A DNA stretch of 64,000 bases from Conchocele bisecta (lineage: Eukaryota > Mollusca > Bivalvia > Lucinida > Thyasiridae): NCBI GenBank assembly GCA_029237695.1, contig CM055267.1:13419043-13483042 (forward strand), written 5' to 3'. Both the position numbers and the translations under genes were made by a program. Below, in pieces: positions 44,288 through 58,886 of this stretch (its first letter is position 1; every line of letters starts with the position of its first letter). Under the pieces are notes generated by a model that was not told the origin of the DNA, ran no database searches, and was given only the letters and a program-made list of their open reading frames with translations.

Positions 44288-45661
44288 ATGCCGGCCTTAT
44301 CTAAAATCCCAAAAAAAAATATTACTGGGGGCGCCCCATCTATAATGCCCAAGAAAAAGAAAAACAATAGGACAAGCCGATGTTGATGAGTTTATGACTG
44401 GTGGTCTGAGGAACGCGGTTAAATTCGTTGATCGATCTCAACCCGAAGAAATGGGTGTAGGTATGCGATATATTTACCGACGCGCCGAATTTTGGTCTAA
44501 AAAACCGGGTTGTGGAAAGTGCGAAAGACGGTTTTTATAAACACTTCGAGAAACAAGGACATACCCCAACAAGCGGGGCGCCTATTACACAAAAATGGAT
44601 TTATAAACAATTTGATGGTAGGGTTCAGCTTCGTCTTAAAAAATTTCCATTTTTTAAATTAACTAAAGAGGACGGCGCACCCCTATCGTTAAACACTTTA
44701 GCAAATAAACATGGTATTGGTTTTATCAGGAAAGAATTGGGGTTTGTTGATTATAAAATTAACGATAAAAGAGTAGCAACGAACTCCATTCAAGAAATAC
44801 ATACGAAAATAAAACCAGATATTCCTACGAAAAACCTACCTAAAGTCGCAACAGAAGTAATCGATAACATTGACCGAGTAGAAGCGGTGTTTGTTGCTCC
44901 AAATCTTAATCATATTTTTAATCAAAAATTTAAAAACGACCTCGACACGCTTAAAAAAAATGGTAGGCTTCTAAGTAAAGAGCAGCTCGAACTAGATGAA
45001 GTAGAAACTGATATTTTAAAAGGTAGACGAAATTTGGCGGATAAAATTAAAGACGGAATTAGAGCAAATATTACGACCGCTAAAGACGCCCTCCGGTTTT
45101 TAACCGATAAACGTAGAATGATAATGGGGCGTCTCACTATGAGGAGGAATAATGTTAGAGATAAGTTGGCCAGTATAAAAAAATACACTTTCTAAATTAA
45201 AAAGAAACGATATAACCGTAATAGAAAAAATTAGAACAATTATTAGAGAGCAGGGGTATACTATTGGTGGGCTTTTCGCAATAGTTGGTATTGTTGTTGG
45301 TAGCACACTCGCCACAATCGGGTTAATTTCACCACCCGACGTTGATCCGGATGTTGATCCGGATGTTGAACCAGATGTTGACCAGGATATTGACCCGGAT
45401 ACTGATCCTGAGGTTGATCCTGATATCGATCCCGATGTTAACCCAGACCCCAGTATAATTGAGAAAATAAAAAACACTGGGCGGGTGGCGCTTTTTAATT
45501 TTAAACTGGGACAATATTTACTAAATTTAGGAGAAAAAATCGTCGCGACAATACCAGGAATAATAGGGGTTTTAATGGGTGGTATATTTAAGATATTAGG
45601 AAAGGGTGTGGTTACCGCCAGCGAAAAATATATGGTTATTACTACTAATGTTTGTTGGTAG
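44288..45661 (+). pseudogene. Conserved membrane protein with Asp-Pro repeat, element C
   Basis: Homologue of 8015-9329 in element A. A basic N terminus (MPALSKIPKKN) is followed by a frame change near 44365 and another near 44500, then a 200-residue polar body (PLSLNTLANKHGIGFIRKEL). After a shift near 45185 a hydrophobic segment (GGLFAIVGIVVGSTLATIGL) appears, then 18 Asp-Pro/Asp-Val units near 45340-45450 and a Gly/Ile-rich C-terminal segment (ATIPGIIGVLMGGIFKILG). The middle 227-codon frame is long and clean. The function is unknown. Confidence 0.65.
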
Positions 45662-45765
45662 TGTATAATTTATTTTAAAAAAAAATAGACGAATTAATAA
45701 TAAATTTAAATAAAAAGTTATATACTAAAATATAATAATTTCAAAGAAATTAAAATTAAAAGATA

Positions 45766-47045
45766 ATGTCTTATGGTAATAAACTCGAACCTCAGCGACG
45801 ATTTCGTGAACTTAATGCGGCAAAGGGTGTTAGACAAACCGTGGCAATTACTAATAACCCATCTACGATCGATCAAAATCAACAACTACTTATAAGGTTT
45901 CCCAATCTTGGTGAAGATGATGTTATTATTCCGGTAGTTCTAAGTTGGCCTTTACTATAACGTTGGATTCGACAGACGCAAATAGAACGCTTGTTCAAAA
46001 TATTGAGCGCGCGATCGTTCAGAAAACGACTATTAAAATTAGCGGTAACGAAATAATGTCTCTTGATGACTCAGATATTTACGGATGTTATCAGGACCTA
46101 TGGAAAACAAAAGCCGCGCGAGATAACGCGGTTTATCAAGGTATTGATACTAGCGCAAATAGAAACGTGACGAAGCGTAGAATAAACGCCGGTGATAAGG
46201 CGTCATACACCGCAGATGATGCTGTTTCTGCTGCTTACGGTAATAGGTTTTACATTCCTCTAGATTTTGAATTACTAGAGACTGTTATGCCGTTTTATCA
46301 AAGCGGTTTGGCAGATCGCCTGGAATATGAACTAACGTTCAGTGAGTATAATAGGGTAATAAATTCTGCGGATACTAGCACATATAAAATCGATGGAATA
46401 TCCCTAGAGTTTGATACCGTCACCCAAACGGATCTTGCTGCTATAATTAGAGAAAAATATGCTAATAAGGTTGCGATCCCGTATGATAGAGTTCTTCGCC
46501 ACCGACGAGTCATTAAAAATAAAGCCGACACATTATGAAATTTTAACGTTAATGTTCCGGCCAGATCAATGAAAGGAATATTGTGTTGTTTGAAGAAACC
46601 GCGGCCCGCCGGGGTTAGAAATTCTGAACATTTTTATAATCCTAAAATTACGAAGGTGGAGACGACTGTAGAGGGCGTACCAAATCAATTATTTAGTCAG
46701 GGGATGCGCGCTCACCATCAGTGGGATGAAATCCGTAAAATGTTGGTGGTGGCCATAACGAGACGGCCATAACAGATACGGTTTCTAAACAGCTGCAAAC
46801 TTCAGAATTATGTAACTGTTGCCGAATTCTTCACGTCTAAATATGCGCTTTGGATGGATCTACGACTGAGTGATGATAGTAATTTACACGGCTCTGGAAG
46901 GAGAGTTATAAACGCTAGTGAAGGAATATCCCTTCAAATTACAAAAGATGCAGATGGTAATGGTGATATAATCGTTTTTATATTCATAGTCACAGACGGT
47001 GCTATAATTATAGAAGGCGGTAGGCTTAGCCGGGTGATGTATTAA
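45766..47045 (+). pseudogene. Major capsid protein, element C (frameshifted)
   Basis: The same protein as element A's 6625-7925: VAITNNPSTIDQNQQLLIRF, SLDDSDIYGCYQDLWKT, IDGISLEFDTVTQTDL, NPKITKVETTVEGVPNQL and DLRLSDDSNLHGSGRRV. In the family, a double jelly-roll hexon subunit of an icosahedral virion. Frame changes lie near 45945, 46515, 46760 and 46840. It follows an AT-rich leader and precedes the ATPase gene by 45 bp, the same adjacency as in element A. Confidence 0.9.
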
Positions 47046-47090
47046 TTAATTTAACAAATTAATTATAAAAAAATGTTGTAATTTATAAAG

Positions 47091-47712
47091 ATGGCTAATA
47101 TAATAAAAACAATCTGTAAAACTCCGCACGCCGCAATAATATGCGGACAAACTGGGTGTGGAAAAACTGTTTTCATATTAAACCTGTTAGAAACGGAATA
47201 TATTAATATATTTGAACATATCGTAAATTATATGCCCACCTTTAAGATGGAACGAAACTTATAAAAATCGTAAATGGATAAAAAAACCGACCCAAATATA
47301 CATTTAGTAGATCCTGGAGAAAAATTTACACGAATGGATAAGAGTTTATTATAAATTATTTGAAGGTGAAACCTCTCTGTTTATTTTAGACGACTGCTCG
47401 GCAAAGTCAGCGATGATAAAAAAGAGAGATATGTTAACCGAGCTCGCATTTTCTGGTAGACACGCCGGTCATAGTGTATGGGTTTTAACTCAAAAATACA
47501 ATTCTGTGTTAAAAGATTTACGCGAACAAACAAAATGGACGGCTTTATTTCACTGTAAAGATCGGGATTCCATAGATGATACGCTAAGAGAAAATGACGT
47601 AATTTCGACAAAAAACGAACGAGAAGAGGTTAAAGAAATTTTAAAAAAGAATAAACACTCGCTTATTATTTTAAAAACTGATCAACCGACGGATTATAAT
47701 ATAATTTTATAA
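47091..47712 (+). pseudogene. FtsK/HerA-type packaging ATPase, element C (frameshifted)
   Basis: Starts MANIIKTICKTPHAAII. Walker A is GQTGCGKT (near 47142-47165) and Walker B is LFILDDCSA (near 47380-47403), followed by TELAFSGRHAGHSVW and REQTKWTALFHCKDRD. Frame changes near 47235 and 47340 separate the two motifs. It powers genome packaging in the family. About 205 codons if continuous, normal for Polintons. Confidence 0.9.
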
Positions 47713-47777
47713 GATAATTTTATAAGATTAATTTTTTTATTATACTTTTATAAATTTAAATATATAAGAAACTGAAA

Positions 47778-48389
47778 ATGTATGAAAATTTACTAGAAGA
47801 TATTTTACGAGATATTAATAAATTGTCTGAAGAAGTTAATAATGAATTACTAAAAACTGAAAAACCCGCTAAGAAAAAACAAACGAAAAAAAGGGTGTTA
47901 AAATGTTTAGAAACTCAAGGGGTGGAAACTTTATCGGATGATGTTATTAAAATGAAGGAAAATTTGGTAAAAATAACCGTAGGTGGTCAGTCAGAATTTT
48001 ATTTAGGTACAAAATATTTAGTGGCAGATATTAATAATTTAAACGATTCGGCTGAAATTGTTAAGCTTTATTCATTATACGAATCTAAATTAGGTTTGAT
48101 AATGACAAAAACGTTGGGAGAAACTATTATAAACACCGCCGTAAATGGGTTGGGGTGTGTAATAACATTAAAAAATGTTGAAGAGTTAAAATATGAACTT
48201 AAAAACGACCCCTTTGTTGATATGGCGCTTAGATCTCTATGCTCGCAAGCATATTATTCGTTGGGTATTTTCATGGCACCGTTGACTGTTGCCCTCAAAA
48301 CCCTTCAACACTATGACCGGGCGCCAAAAACAACAGAACTTGCTGAGGTTGAGTCTCAACAGAACGAGACTGAATCTCAACATACGTAA
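47778..48389 (+). CDS. Conserved Polinton protein (GGQSE family), element C
   Basis: An intact 203-codon frame. The N-terminal helix MYENLLEDILRDINKLSEEV and a Lys-rich linker lead to the core GGQSEFYLGTKYLVADINN, then YSLYESKLG, a small hydrophobic helix (AVNGLGCVITL), NDPFVDMALRSLCSQAYYS and LGIFMAPLTVALKTL. The tail has an imperfect QNETES repeat. Homologous to 4940-5601 in element A and in the same position after the ATPase. The function is unknown. Confidence 0.8.
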   Translation: MYENLLEDILRDINKLSEEVNNELLKTEKPAKKKQTKKRVLKCLETQGVETLSDDVIKMKENLVKITVGGQSEFYLGTKYLVADINNLNDSAEIVKLYSLYESKLGLIMTKTLGETIINTAVNGLGCVITLKNVEELKYELKNDPFVDMALRSLCSQAYYSLGIFMAPLTVALKTLQHYDRAPKTTELAEVESQQNETESQHT

Positions 48390-48482
48390 CTGAGTCTCAA
48401 CAGAATGAGACTGAATCCAACTGCTGATAATTAATTTTAGAAAAATTATTTATATAGATTAATTTATATATTTAATTATAAA

Positions 48483-48856
48483 ATGGATGAAAAAATCGAG
48501 CAAGAGGAGGAAAATAATTCATCTTTAGTGTCCGTAGAAAATGAGAAAATTAAACGAGTAACGAAGAAGAACCCAAATAGAGTAGAGGTGGGAAAGTATC
48601 TGCAATGAAACGTAAATTACTTAAAAAATTAGAAACGCACCAATCGATAGAGGAGCCGGCCCTCGTAGAGAATGAAACCGTAGAAAAACAAACAATTTTT
48701 AATAGATTGTGTAGCACCGAAGGTTATATCCTTATTACTGTTGGTGTTTTAGCTTTAGGGTATACCATATTTTCTATTTATACACCACCAGACCCTGTAG
48801 CGGTAAATTTTCCCACACAGGACGATAACATAGCGGGTGATCGTGATATGGATTAA
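48483..48856 (+). CDS. Acidic/basic protein with C-terminal membrane helix, element C
   Basis: It starts MDEKIEQEEENNSS at 48483; a one-base shift near 48605 leads into MKRKLLKKLETHQS, then one helix YILITVGVLALGYTIFSIYT and an acidic tail ending DRDMD. It corresponds by position and layout to 4490-4943 in element A. A TTAATTTTAGAAAAATT block lies just upstream. Single-pass membrane topology is likely; function unknown. Confidence 0.6.
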
Positions 48857-48915
48857 TTAATTATAATTAATTTAAATAAATTATTATATATATAATTTAT
48901 AAGAAAATTAGAAAA

Positions 48916-49157
48916 ATGAATTGGCAAAGCGCAGTAAACTCCTCATATAATGCTGGGGAATTGTTGTAGCTCTCACCTTGGGGATTGGTGCTGGAGTAAG
49001 GGCGGTTACTAAAACTAGAAACCCAAAACTAGACTTAAATGTAAATGATATTTCTATGATGAGGCCTATCTAGCAGCCGCAACCAACCTTAATAAAAGAT
49101 TATTATTTAGTATCTATAAATGTTATAGATGATGACATTACCGATAAGCTGGGTTAA
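48916..49157 (+). pseudogene. Short conserved membrane protein, element C (frameshifted)
   Basis: Starts MNWQSAVNSSYNAG; after a one-base offset near 48962 it continues as VVALTLGIGAGVRAV, NPKLDLNVNDIS and, after another near 49070-49095, IKDYYLVSINVI to the stop at 49155-49157. The order of features matches 4246-4481 in element A. The function is unknown. Confidence 0.5.
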
Positions 49158-49389
49158 TTCCGCCCAACTAAACCAAACTGTGCCTTCCGTGTCGCGAGTA
49201 GAGGGCCCTTGGGGTGGGGATAGGGATATGGATTAGAATCTGGTTTAATTAGTTTCATTAAACTTTTACCTGGTGGGGTATTATTTAAATCTCTTATTTT
49301 GTGTGAATTAGTAGTTATTATTTCCCAGTTATGAATTTATATTGAACACTTGTTTCCAGTATTGTATATAAAGCAAATCTGAATAAGAT

Positions 49390-49653
49390 ATGCCGAAAAC
49401 TTTTATTAGCCGAGAAGCGTTAGTAGATATTCTACAATCTCGTGGGATTATTCCCGCCTACAAAATAAAAAAGAAGTATCGTATTGGGTCAAGGCGGCTT
49501 ACAGAAATATGGAAATGTGATGAGTTTATATTAAACCTATCGAGAGAAGGTTGGAAAAAACCAAAGGAGAAGGTTGTGGTTCCTGTTAGAAAAAAGCATG
49601 TAAAGCCGTGTATAACCCACGAGTCTTGTGCTCCACGTATTTTAGTAGTCTAA
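49390..49653 (+). CDS. Small basic protein, possible helix-turn-helix, element C
   Basis: An intact 87-codon frame. The first half (REALVDILQSRGIIPAYKI, IGSRRLTEIWKCDEFI) has the helical, basic look of a helix-turn-helix DNA-binding segment; the second half is Lys/Pro-rich with three Cys/His positions near the end. No match recognised. It is convergent with PolB and followed by a run of about 32 T. Confidence 0.45.
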   Translation: MPKTFISREALVDILQSRGIIPAYKIKKKYRIGSRRLTEIWKCDEFILNLSREGWKKPKEKVVVPVRKKHVKPCITHESCAPRILVV

Positions 49654-49663
49654 ATAATTTAGT

Positions 49664-49664
<1 letters not shown>

Positions 49665-49697
<33 letters not shown>
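49665..49697. repeat. Poly-T tract
   Basis: About 32 consecutive T between the small basic gene and the end of PolB. It could be a terminator-like run or slippage; its length is unreliable in assemblies. Confidence 0.8.
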
Positions 49698-49699
<2 letters not shown>

Positions 49700-49796
49700 C
49701 ATAAATTTGAGAATGTTTTTCATTTTATCGTAAAAAAGGCCCCCATAGTTTACCCTTTTTGAAAAATTACCCTCTACATTTCCTCGAAATGGTTTC

Positions 49797-52700
49797 CTAA
49801 AGCGGTTCTGTATGAATTCCGTCTGATAAAACTCTTCTCTTATCGTAGTAAGCGGAAAGCCCTAGCTTCTTCTGTGTGTATGTTTTCATAACTCCATCCT
49901 TCATTCTAAACCCTCTATTTATACCCCGATCTATTTCGGTGTGGTGTAGAGCGTCCTTATACCTTCCCCATGAAAGAGTGTTTTGCCTTGCGGATAACCC
50001 TTTAGCCGAATGTTTTACTTGAGCGTTTTCTGGTTTTTCCGTAAGATAACACTTGCTGCATAGTGCGATTATCCGATCTCCCCGAAACTCTGTCTTGAAA
50101 AGTCCTGGTTCTCTATTGCTCCATTTATCCCACGCTAACCATTGGTCTTTGTTTTTGTTGAAACTTTCTAACATGTGTGGTTTTATTATATCCTCAATTT
50201 CTCCACTAACTCCCATGTACAGGCTGTCAGTATCCATTTGTATTAGTTCAAAATCTGATCTATCAACGTACTTGTCCATAAAGTCGTAATAGAACTCTAA
50301 CATTCTAAGTTTTGCGTATTGATAAACTGCAATCCCACAGTGAAACGGTCGAGTCATTGCAGAAACTACCCTTCTGGAAGATATTTCGTAAGCGTCTCCT
50401 ATTTCCTCAAGATCGTGAAAATATGCCGATCTCAAAGCCCTGTCTACACAAACTTCGTCTTTCGTATAGTTGGTGGTGAGGTGGTTTTCTGGAGACTCGA
50501 TCATTTTTCCACAACATGAGTTTCCTATTAGTTTCATTATATCAGCAATTGGAGCTTTTGAGCTATCAACATCTCCGGCTCTCCTAGTTGCTGTTACTTC
50601 GTTTACAAACCATTCAAAGGGTTTTTCCTGATTTGTAATCTATAACTCTGTGAAGTGCTGTTATTATTAATCCATGTTTTAAATACCATTTTAGAAGCGG
50701 TGCGAATAACAATACTTTTTCTGCCGACATCGCCCCAACTAGCTTTCTACCTTCCCCTCGGGTTCTGTTTGTCTCTCGTAAATATTCGAGCATGTGTTCG
50801 GGAACTTCGTTTTCCTCGACAACACGATTTATAAATATTGGAGACATTTCTGAAAACTTTTCCTTTAGGTTTGTGGGAACTTCTATATCAACTTCTGCAA
50901 ATCCAAACCATTCCTCTGATAAAACCTGTTTCGAGAAACTGTCAATTTTTGTTGTGTTAAAGGGGTGTGGTACTGTGAAGAGACGTCCCTGCCCGCATGG
51001 CATCTCTTTTCGTAATGTTGATAAATACAAAGCATTTGCATCAAATCCTAATACTTCTTGACAGAGCTTTCCCTCACCCTCTGGGGTGATCTAATCTTGG
51101 TAATACCGGCTTCTGCTATCTTGTAAAATACAATTGACGGCCCTCCTACTAGTGCCCCTTTCATCATTTTATATACTTCTTTTTCTGGAGCAAATAGTGG
51201 TGGACAAATTGCGTCTGCCGCCTTGCTCTCTTTTGTTGGGTATGATTTTACGTAGCTTTTTATTGAGCCTCTAAGAATGTATTGCAGGGCAACTCCTGGA
51301 AGGGTAACCGCGTCTTTAAACATATCCACCCCTTTTGTTTTATAAAAGTTAGACATTTTTCCGACGGCTTCAATAAATGGACCGACGTCTAAATCGTTGT
51401 AGTATTTTAACCAATCTCTAAACGTCATCATACCTTGTGCTTTGAAAATCCTGTTGCACTCTTTCAATTCTTTTTTTGTAATCATTTTGTCCGGGTTAAG
51501 TTTGTTAGACCAGGATTTTAGTGGTGGTAATCCCTCGTAATCCAACTTCGCTGGAGTGTCAAACCATTCGTACGGGAAGAAGGACTTTTTCCCCTCACAA
51601 CCGTACGCTTTCGTCCATCTATCATAATCAATCCCTGGCCCAATATATAATTTTACATCCAGAAACCTGAATTCTGGGGTAAACATGAAAATAGTTGTTT
51701 TAGTTTTCTTTCCAACTAGGATTTTCTTTGTCGTATCTGTTAAGACCCCTACTAGGTGCTTCTTTATTAAGTTGAGATCGTATGTGCTGGAGTTGAACCC
51801 TAGAACGGGTACTTGTGAAATCCATCGTTCGATCTCCCGCCTTTGTGGAGCACAAAGCTTGTTCATTTCTGGTGGATATCCGTAGATTTTATCTTTCCCA
51901 ACCACTTCGCGGATTGCTTTACCCCTTTTCTGTAAATCTTCTATAAATTTTTTTTGTTATGAGCTTAGCGGGGTCTTTATCACATATGTGGGTTATGTTT
52001 TTATTCATCGTGTCCCCGATACTTACACTTATTGGAACGTGTTCGTTTATAAATTCTAACCCTAGCTCTGGATTATTTTTCTCTTTTGAGCTATCTAAAT
52101 AGGCCTCAAAATCGTACACAATCTGATAAGGATATGTAGTTGTAGGTGGTAGTTCTATCTCCGCAGAAGTTTCTGTGGGTCCCCATAAATCATATTCACA
52201 TTCCCAAATGGTTACTAACTCGAACTCTTTTCTGATCAACGCATCTTCCGCGCTAGAGTTTTTGTGTATTTTTCTTTTCTATTTTGGTCTCTACAGTGTT
52301 TTGGGCATCCGTGCCATTTACATCCGTGAAATTGATACACGGTTCCCGTTTCTCCACAAAATCCGTCAACTGGGGCTCCCGCAATTAATCTTTCTCCGCC
52401 GTGACCGCACACCGCAGTGTGAATGTGTGGGCTTTGAATGGATTTTATCCAAGAAATAGACTTTTTACTGCATTTCGGTTTTGGATAGAAGGCCTTTTCA
52501 AATGCGGAAAGTGGTCTATCTATTCTTTCCCCTTTACACGATACCGTTGTTTCCCCCTTCATACATGTTGCTACGTGTCTTGTTACACAGTGTGCTTGTG
52601 TAAATCGTTGCTTGCATTCAAAACAGCAATAGTTTTTACAGGCTTTATTCATATTGGTAATTAGAAACGCGTGATCGTTGTAAATACCAATTTTCATTTT

Positions 52701-53895
52701 GGTTGTACCAACTTCATCGTAGTGCGCGGCAACTTTTCATAGAAACCACGTTCCATCTTCTGTTGGTTCGTACGCGTCTATTCCTATTTTAAAACACTCT
52801 TCGATTTTCTTGATGTCCTCAAATGGTATTGCTCCGGTTGGTGGTTCGCGCCGTTTCGTTTCACAGAATTTCAAGTATGTGTATCTTAAATCTTCTGTCT
52901 TTGTGAAACTTCTGTCGGCTCGTAGCCCTTCTGTAGTGTGAAGGGCTAAACATCTAAATATACAGCGATCATCGTTAAAAGTATCTAGTGGTTTAATTCC
53001 TTTTTTATATCGTAACCACTCTGGCAACCTACCCCCGGCAACTTTTTCAGATTTCATTCCTATATCATTCGTAGATGTTGCGTATGTTAATTTAACATTT
53101 ATACTTAACCATCTAACAAAACTCCACTTTGTGTTGGGCCTGTCTATTTTATCTATGTTTAATCTCTCCTCCTCTTGTTTCTTAACCCATTTTTTCACCT
53201 CTTCGTGTCCACTGAACCATGTGCTTCCAAAATGGTTTTTATAAAAAATTATGGTTTTACGGTTTCCTTTCGTATCTTTTTCCTCGTGATGAACTAGTCT
53301 GTATGAAAATGAGTACCTAAGATAAAAGTTCCCCGTGAAAAGTGGTTCCAATTCCTTCATTATTCTATCGGTGTTGTCGGTTTGAACCTTTCTTCTCATG
53401 GTTACTTCGGTTATCCTTCGCCCTTTATTTATTGTCTTGTCCTTCTTTTGGTAGTGCTCTAGAATTTCCTCCCCTTCCCCTATTATATTTTTTAATAACT
53501 CCGTTTTCTTCGCTCTTTTTTGTGGCTTCCCTATATTTTTACTTCGAAGGCCCAATGTCGCCTCATCAGCAAGTCTCTGTGCTATCTTTTCTACATCTTT
53601 ATTTTCTATTTTCTTGAACGCGCCTCTGGCGTGGGCTCTGTGAAATCTTTTCATGTACTCCTCATTTTTTGTCTCATTTATTTAAAAGTTTTGTAATAAG
53701 CCCCTTCTCCCTCAACCTTAGTGAAAATACAACTCCCATCTTCACCAACTCGGAACGTAATTCCCTAATTTTTGGTGAAGGGCTTTGTGGTACTTTCCTT
53801 TCTATCTTACCATGGCTTGTGGAAGATAATTTTGGAGCTTTTGTCATAATTTTTTCTGTGACGTGTGACATTTTTTTTCTCTTATATCTGAGCAA
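49797..53895 (-). pseudogene. Protein-primed DNA polymerase B, element C (full length, frameshifted)
   Basis: A complete PolB read right to left. The N terminus from 53895 has a Ser/Pro-rich start, then KMGVVFSLRLREKGL and FYLRYSFSYRLVHHEE. FNDDRCIFRCLALH (near 52965) resembles an OTU-like protease start. A C2H2-like finger (CFECKQRFTQAHCVTRH) is near 52625. Exonuclease motifs are DFEAYLDSS near 52110, GFNSSTYDLNL near 51800 and YNDLDVGPF near 51395. Polymerase motifs are ALYLS near 51030, IGNSCCGK near 50530 and QMDTDSLYMG near 50235. Frame changes lie near 53665, 52735, 52238, 51915, 51040 and 50600. Segments between shifts are long (up to 305 codons), so few indels separate it from intactness. 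Confidence 0.93.
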
Positions 53896-53931
53896 ATATA
53901 ATATTTCCCAGAAATATAATTATATTAATTA

Positions 53932-54138
53932 TATTACTTGTGACATTTCTTTAATTGATAATTTATTTTTTTTCCAACTAATAAAAATAACACGAGGTTG
54001 TTTTTATTAGTTAGGAGATACTTTTTGCTCTGAAAATTAAGGGTTTTTTGAGTCGTATATTTTCCCCTTGGGGGTAAGTGTGGGGTCTACTCTATTCCTG
54101 ACCCCCCGCGGTAATGAAGTGATACCCTGTATACTACT
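53932..54138 (-). repeat. Right terminal inverted repeat of element C
   Basis: Reverse complement of 38554-38760, ending GTATACTACT at 54138. Confidence 0.9.
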
Positions 54139-54143
54139 CCAGT

Positions 54144-54367
54144 GCTTGACCACTGCTGACCAGGTAATTTATACAGGTAAATCACTACATTGGGTACTGT
54201 GTTGAAAATATTGTGGCATTATGTGGACCTGTGCAGATTTTTGTAGATAAATATAGGACTATTAAAAAAAAATCTGGTCTCCAATAGCAAGCATTATTAT
54301 TTTTAAACTTTTTTTTTTCCTTTTTTTTTTTTTTTTTTTTTTTTCATTTTTGTTTTCTTTTTTTTTC

Positions 54368-54449
<82 letters not shown>

Positions 54450-55760
54450 AATTTTTTTTTCAAATTATTTTTCAATTTTTGTCTTGTAGCATAAGGTCGT
54501 AAGTGCTTTATACAGACTATTCACCTGTGCATGTGCTAGCATGTGCAACTGACCACTGACCACTTACAGGTAATTTATACAGGTAAATGATTATATTACA
54601 TTTCCGTAAACTGTGTTGAAAATATTGTGGCATTATGTGGACCTGTGCAGATATATGTAGATAAATATAGGACTATTAAAAAAAAAATTCTGTGCTCCAG
54701 TAGCAAGCATTATTATTATTTTAAACTTTTTTTTTCCATTTTTTTTCTTTTTTTTCCATTTTTTTTTTTTCATTTTTTTTTTCAAATTATTTTTCAATTT
54801 TTGTCTAGTAGCATAAGGTGGTAAGTGCTATATACAGACTATTCACCTGTGCATGTGCTAGCATGTGCAACTGACCACTGACAACTTACAGGTAATTTAT
54901 ACAGGTAAATGATTATATTACATTTCCGTAAACTGTGTTGAAAATATTGTGGGAATATGTGGACCTGTGTATATATGATATGTAGATAAATATAGGACTA
55001 TTAAAAACATTCTGGGCTCCAGTAGGGAGCATTATTCTTTTTCTTTTTTTTAATTTAATTTTTTTTTCCATTTTTTTTTTTACATTCTTTTCAATTTTTT
55101 AACTGACCACTAACTTATTACAGGTAATTTATACAGGTACATTATTACATTTCCGTAAACTGTGTTGACAATATTGTGGCAGTATGTGGACCTGTGCAGA
55201 TATATGCAGATAAATATAGGACTATTAACAAAAATTCTGGGCTCCAGTAGCGAGCATTATTTAAAAAAAAAAAATTTGTATATTACATTTCCGTAAACTG
55301 TGTTGAAAATATTGTGGCATTATGTGGACCTGTGCAGATATATGTAGATAAATATAGGACTATTAAAAAAAAATTCTGGGCTCCAGTAGCAAGTATTACT
55401 ATGATTATTTTTTATTTTTCAACTTTCTTTTCAAAAATCTTTTTTTTACATTCTTTTTAAATTTTTTAACTGACCACTAACTTATTACAGGTAATTTATA
55501 CAGCTAAATTATTACATTTACCTAAACTGTGTTGACAATATTGTGGCAGTATGTGGACCTGTGCAGATATATGTAGATAAATATAGGACTATTAAAAAAA
55601 ATTCTCGGCTCCAGTAGCGAGCATTCTTTTTTTTATTTACATTCTATATTACATTTCCGTCAACTGTGTTGAAAATATTGTGGCATTATGTGCACCTGTG
55701 CAGATATATGTACATAAATATAGGACTATTAACAAATAATTCTGCACTCCAGTAGCTTCA
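54144..55760. repeat. T-rich tandem array (about 300-bp units) in RINT1 intron
   Basis: About six diverged units, each with TAAACTGTGTTGAAAATATT, GGACCTGTGCAGATATATG and GGGCTCCAGTAGC followed by a T-rich tract. The same units continue at 61.65-62.23 kb, which is the repeat that element C split. Confidence 0.88.
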
Positions 55761-58689
<2,929 letters not shown>

Positions 58690-58886
58690 AGCGGTACAAG
58701 CCACTGCCCCTACCACTGAGCAAGCTGTCCTTCCTCGACCTACAGCTGGAGCTGCTGGAGGACTTCCGTATCCGCCTGGTGCAGGTGAAGGACAATACTC
58801 ACAATCCCCTGGGGCCGCGTTACTGCTCCATCCTGAACACGGCGGCCTACATCAGTGACGTGCTGCGCGAGTGGAGTGAACTTGTT
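58690..58886 (+). CDS. RINT1: RINT1 exon 9 of window
   Basis: 197 bp, acceptor TTTGTTACAG, donor GTT/GTACGT, phase consistent with exon 8. It encodes LSKLSFLDLQLELLEDFRIR and YCSILNTAAYISDVLREW, typical of the RINT1/Tip20 C-terminal region. Confidence 0.94.

Larger units (their letters stand above)
38554..54138. mobile_element. Polinton/Maverick element C, complete ends, no integrase found
   Basis: 15,585 bp bounded by AGTAGTATACAGGGTATCAC and its complement, with terminal inverted repeats of about 207 bp. CCAGT flanks both ends (38549-38553 and 54139-54143), and the unoccupied sequence survives at 61640-61665. It carries PolB, MCP, ATPase, penton-like and fibre-like genes plus conserved accessory genes. 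No integrase or adenovirus-type protease was recognised. Confidence 0.93.

Noticed and set aside
54300..54480. T-rich region as a terminator or promoter
   Set aside because: It belongs to the 300-bp tandem array with variable T tracts; simple slippage explains it.
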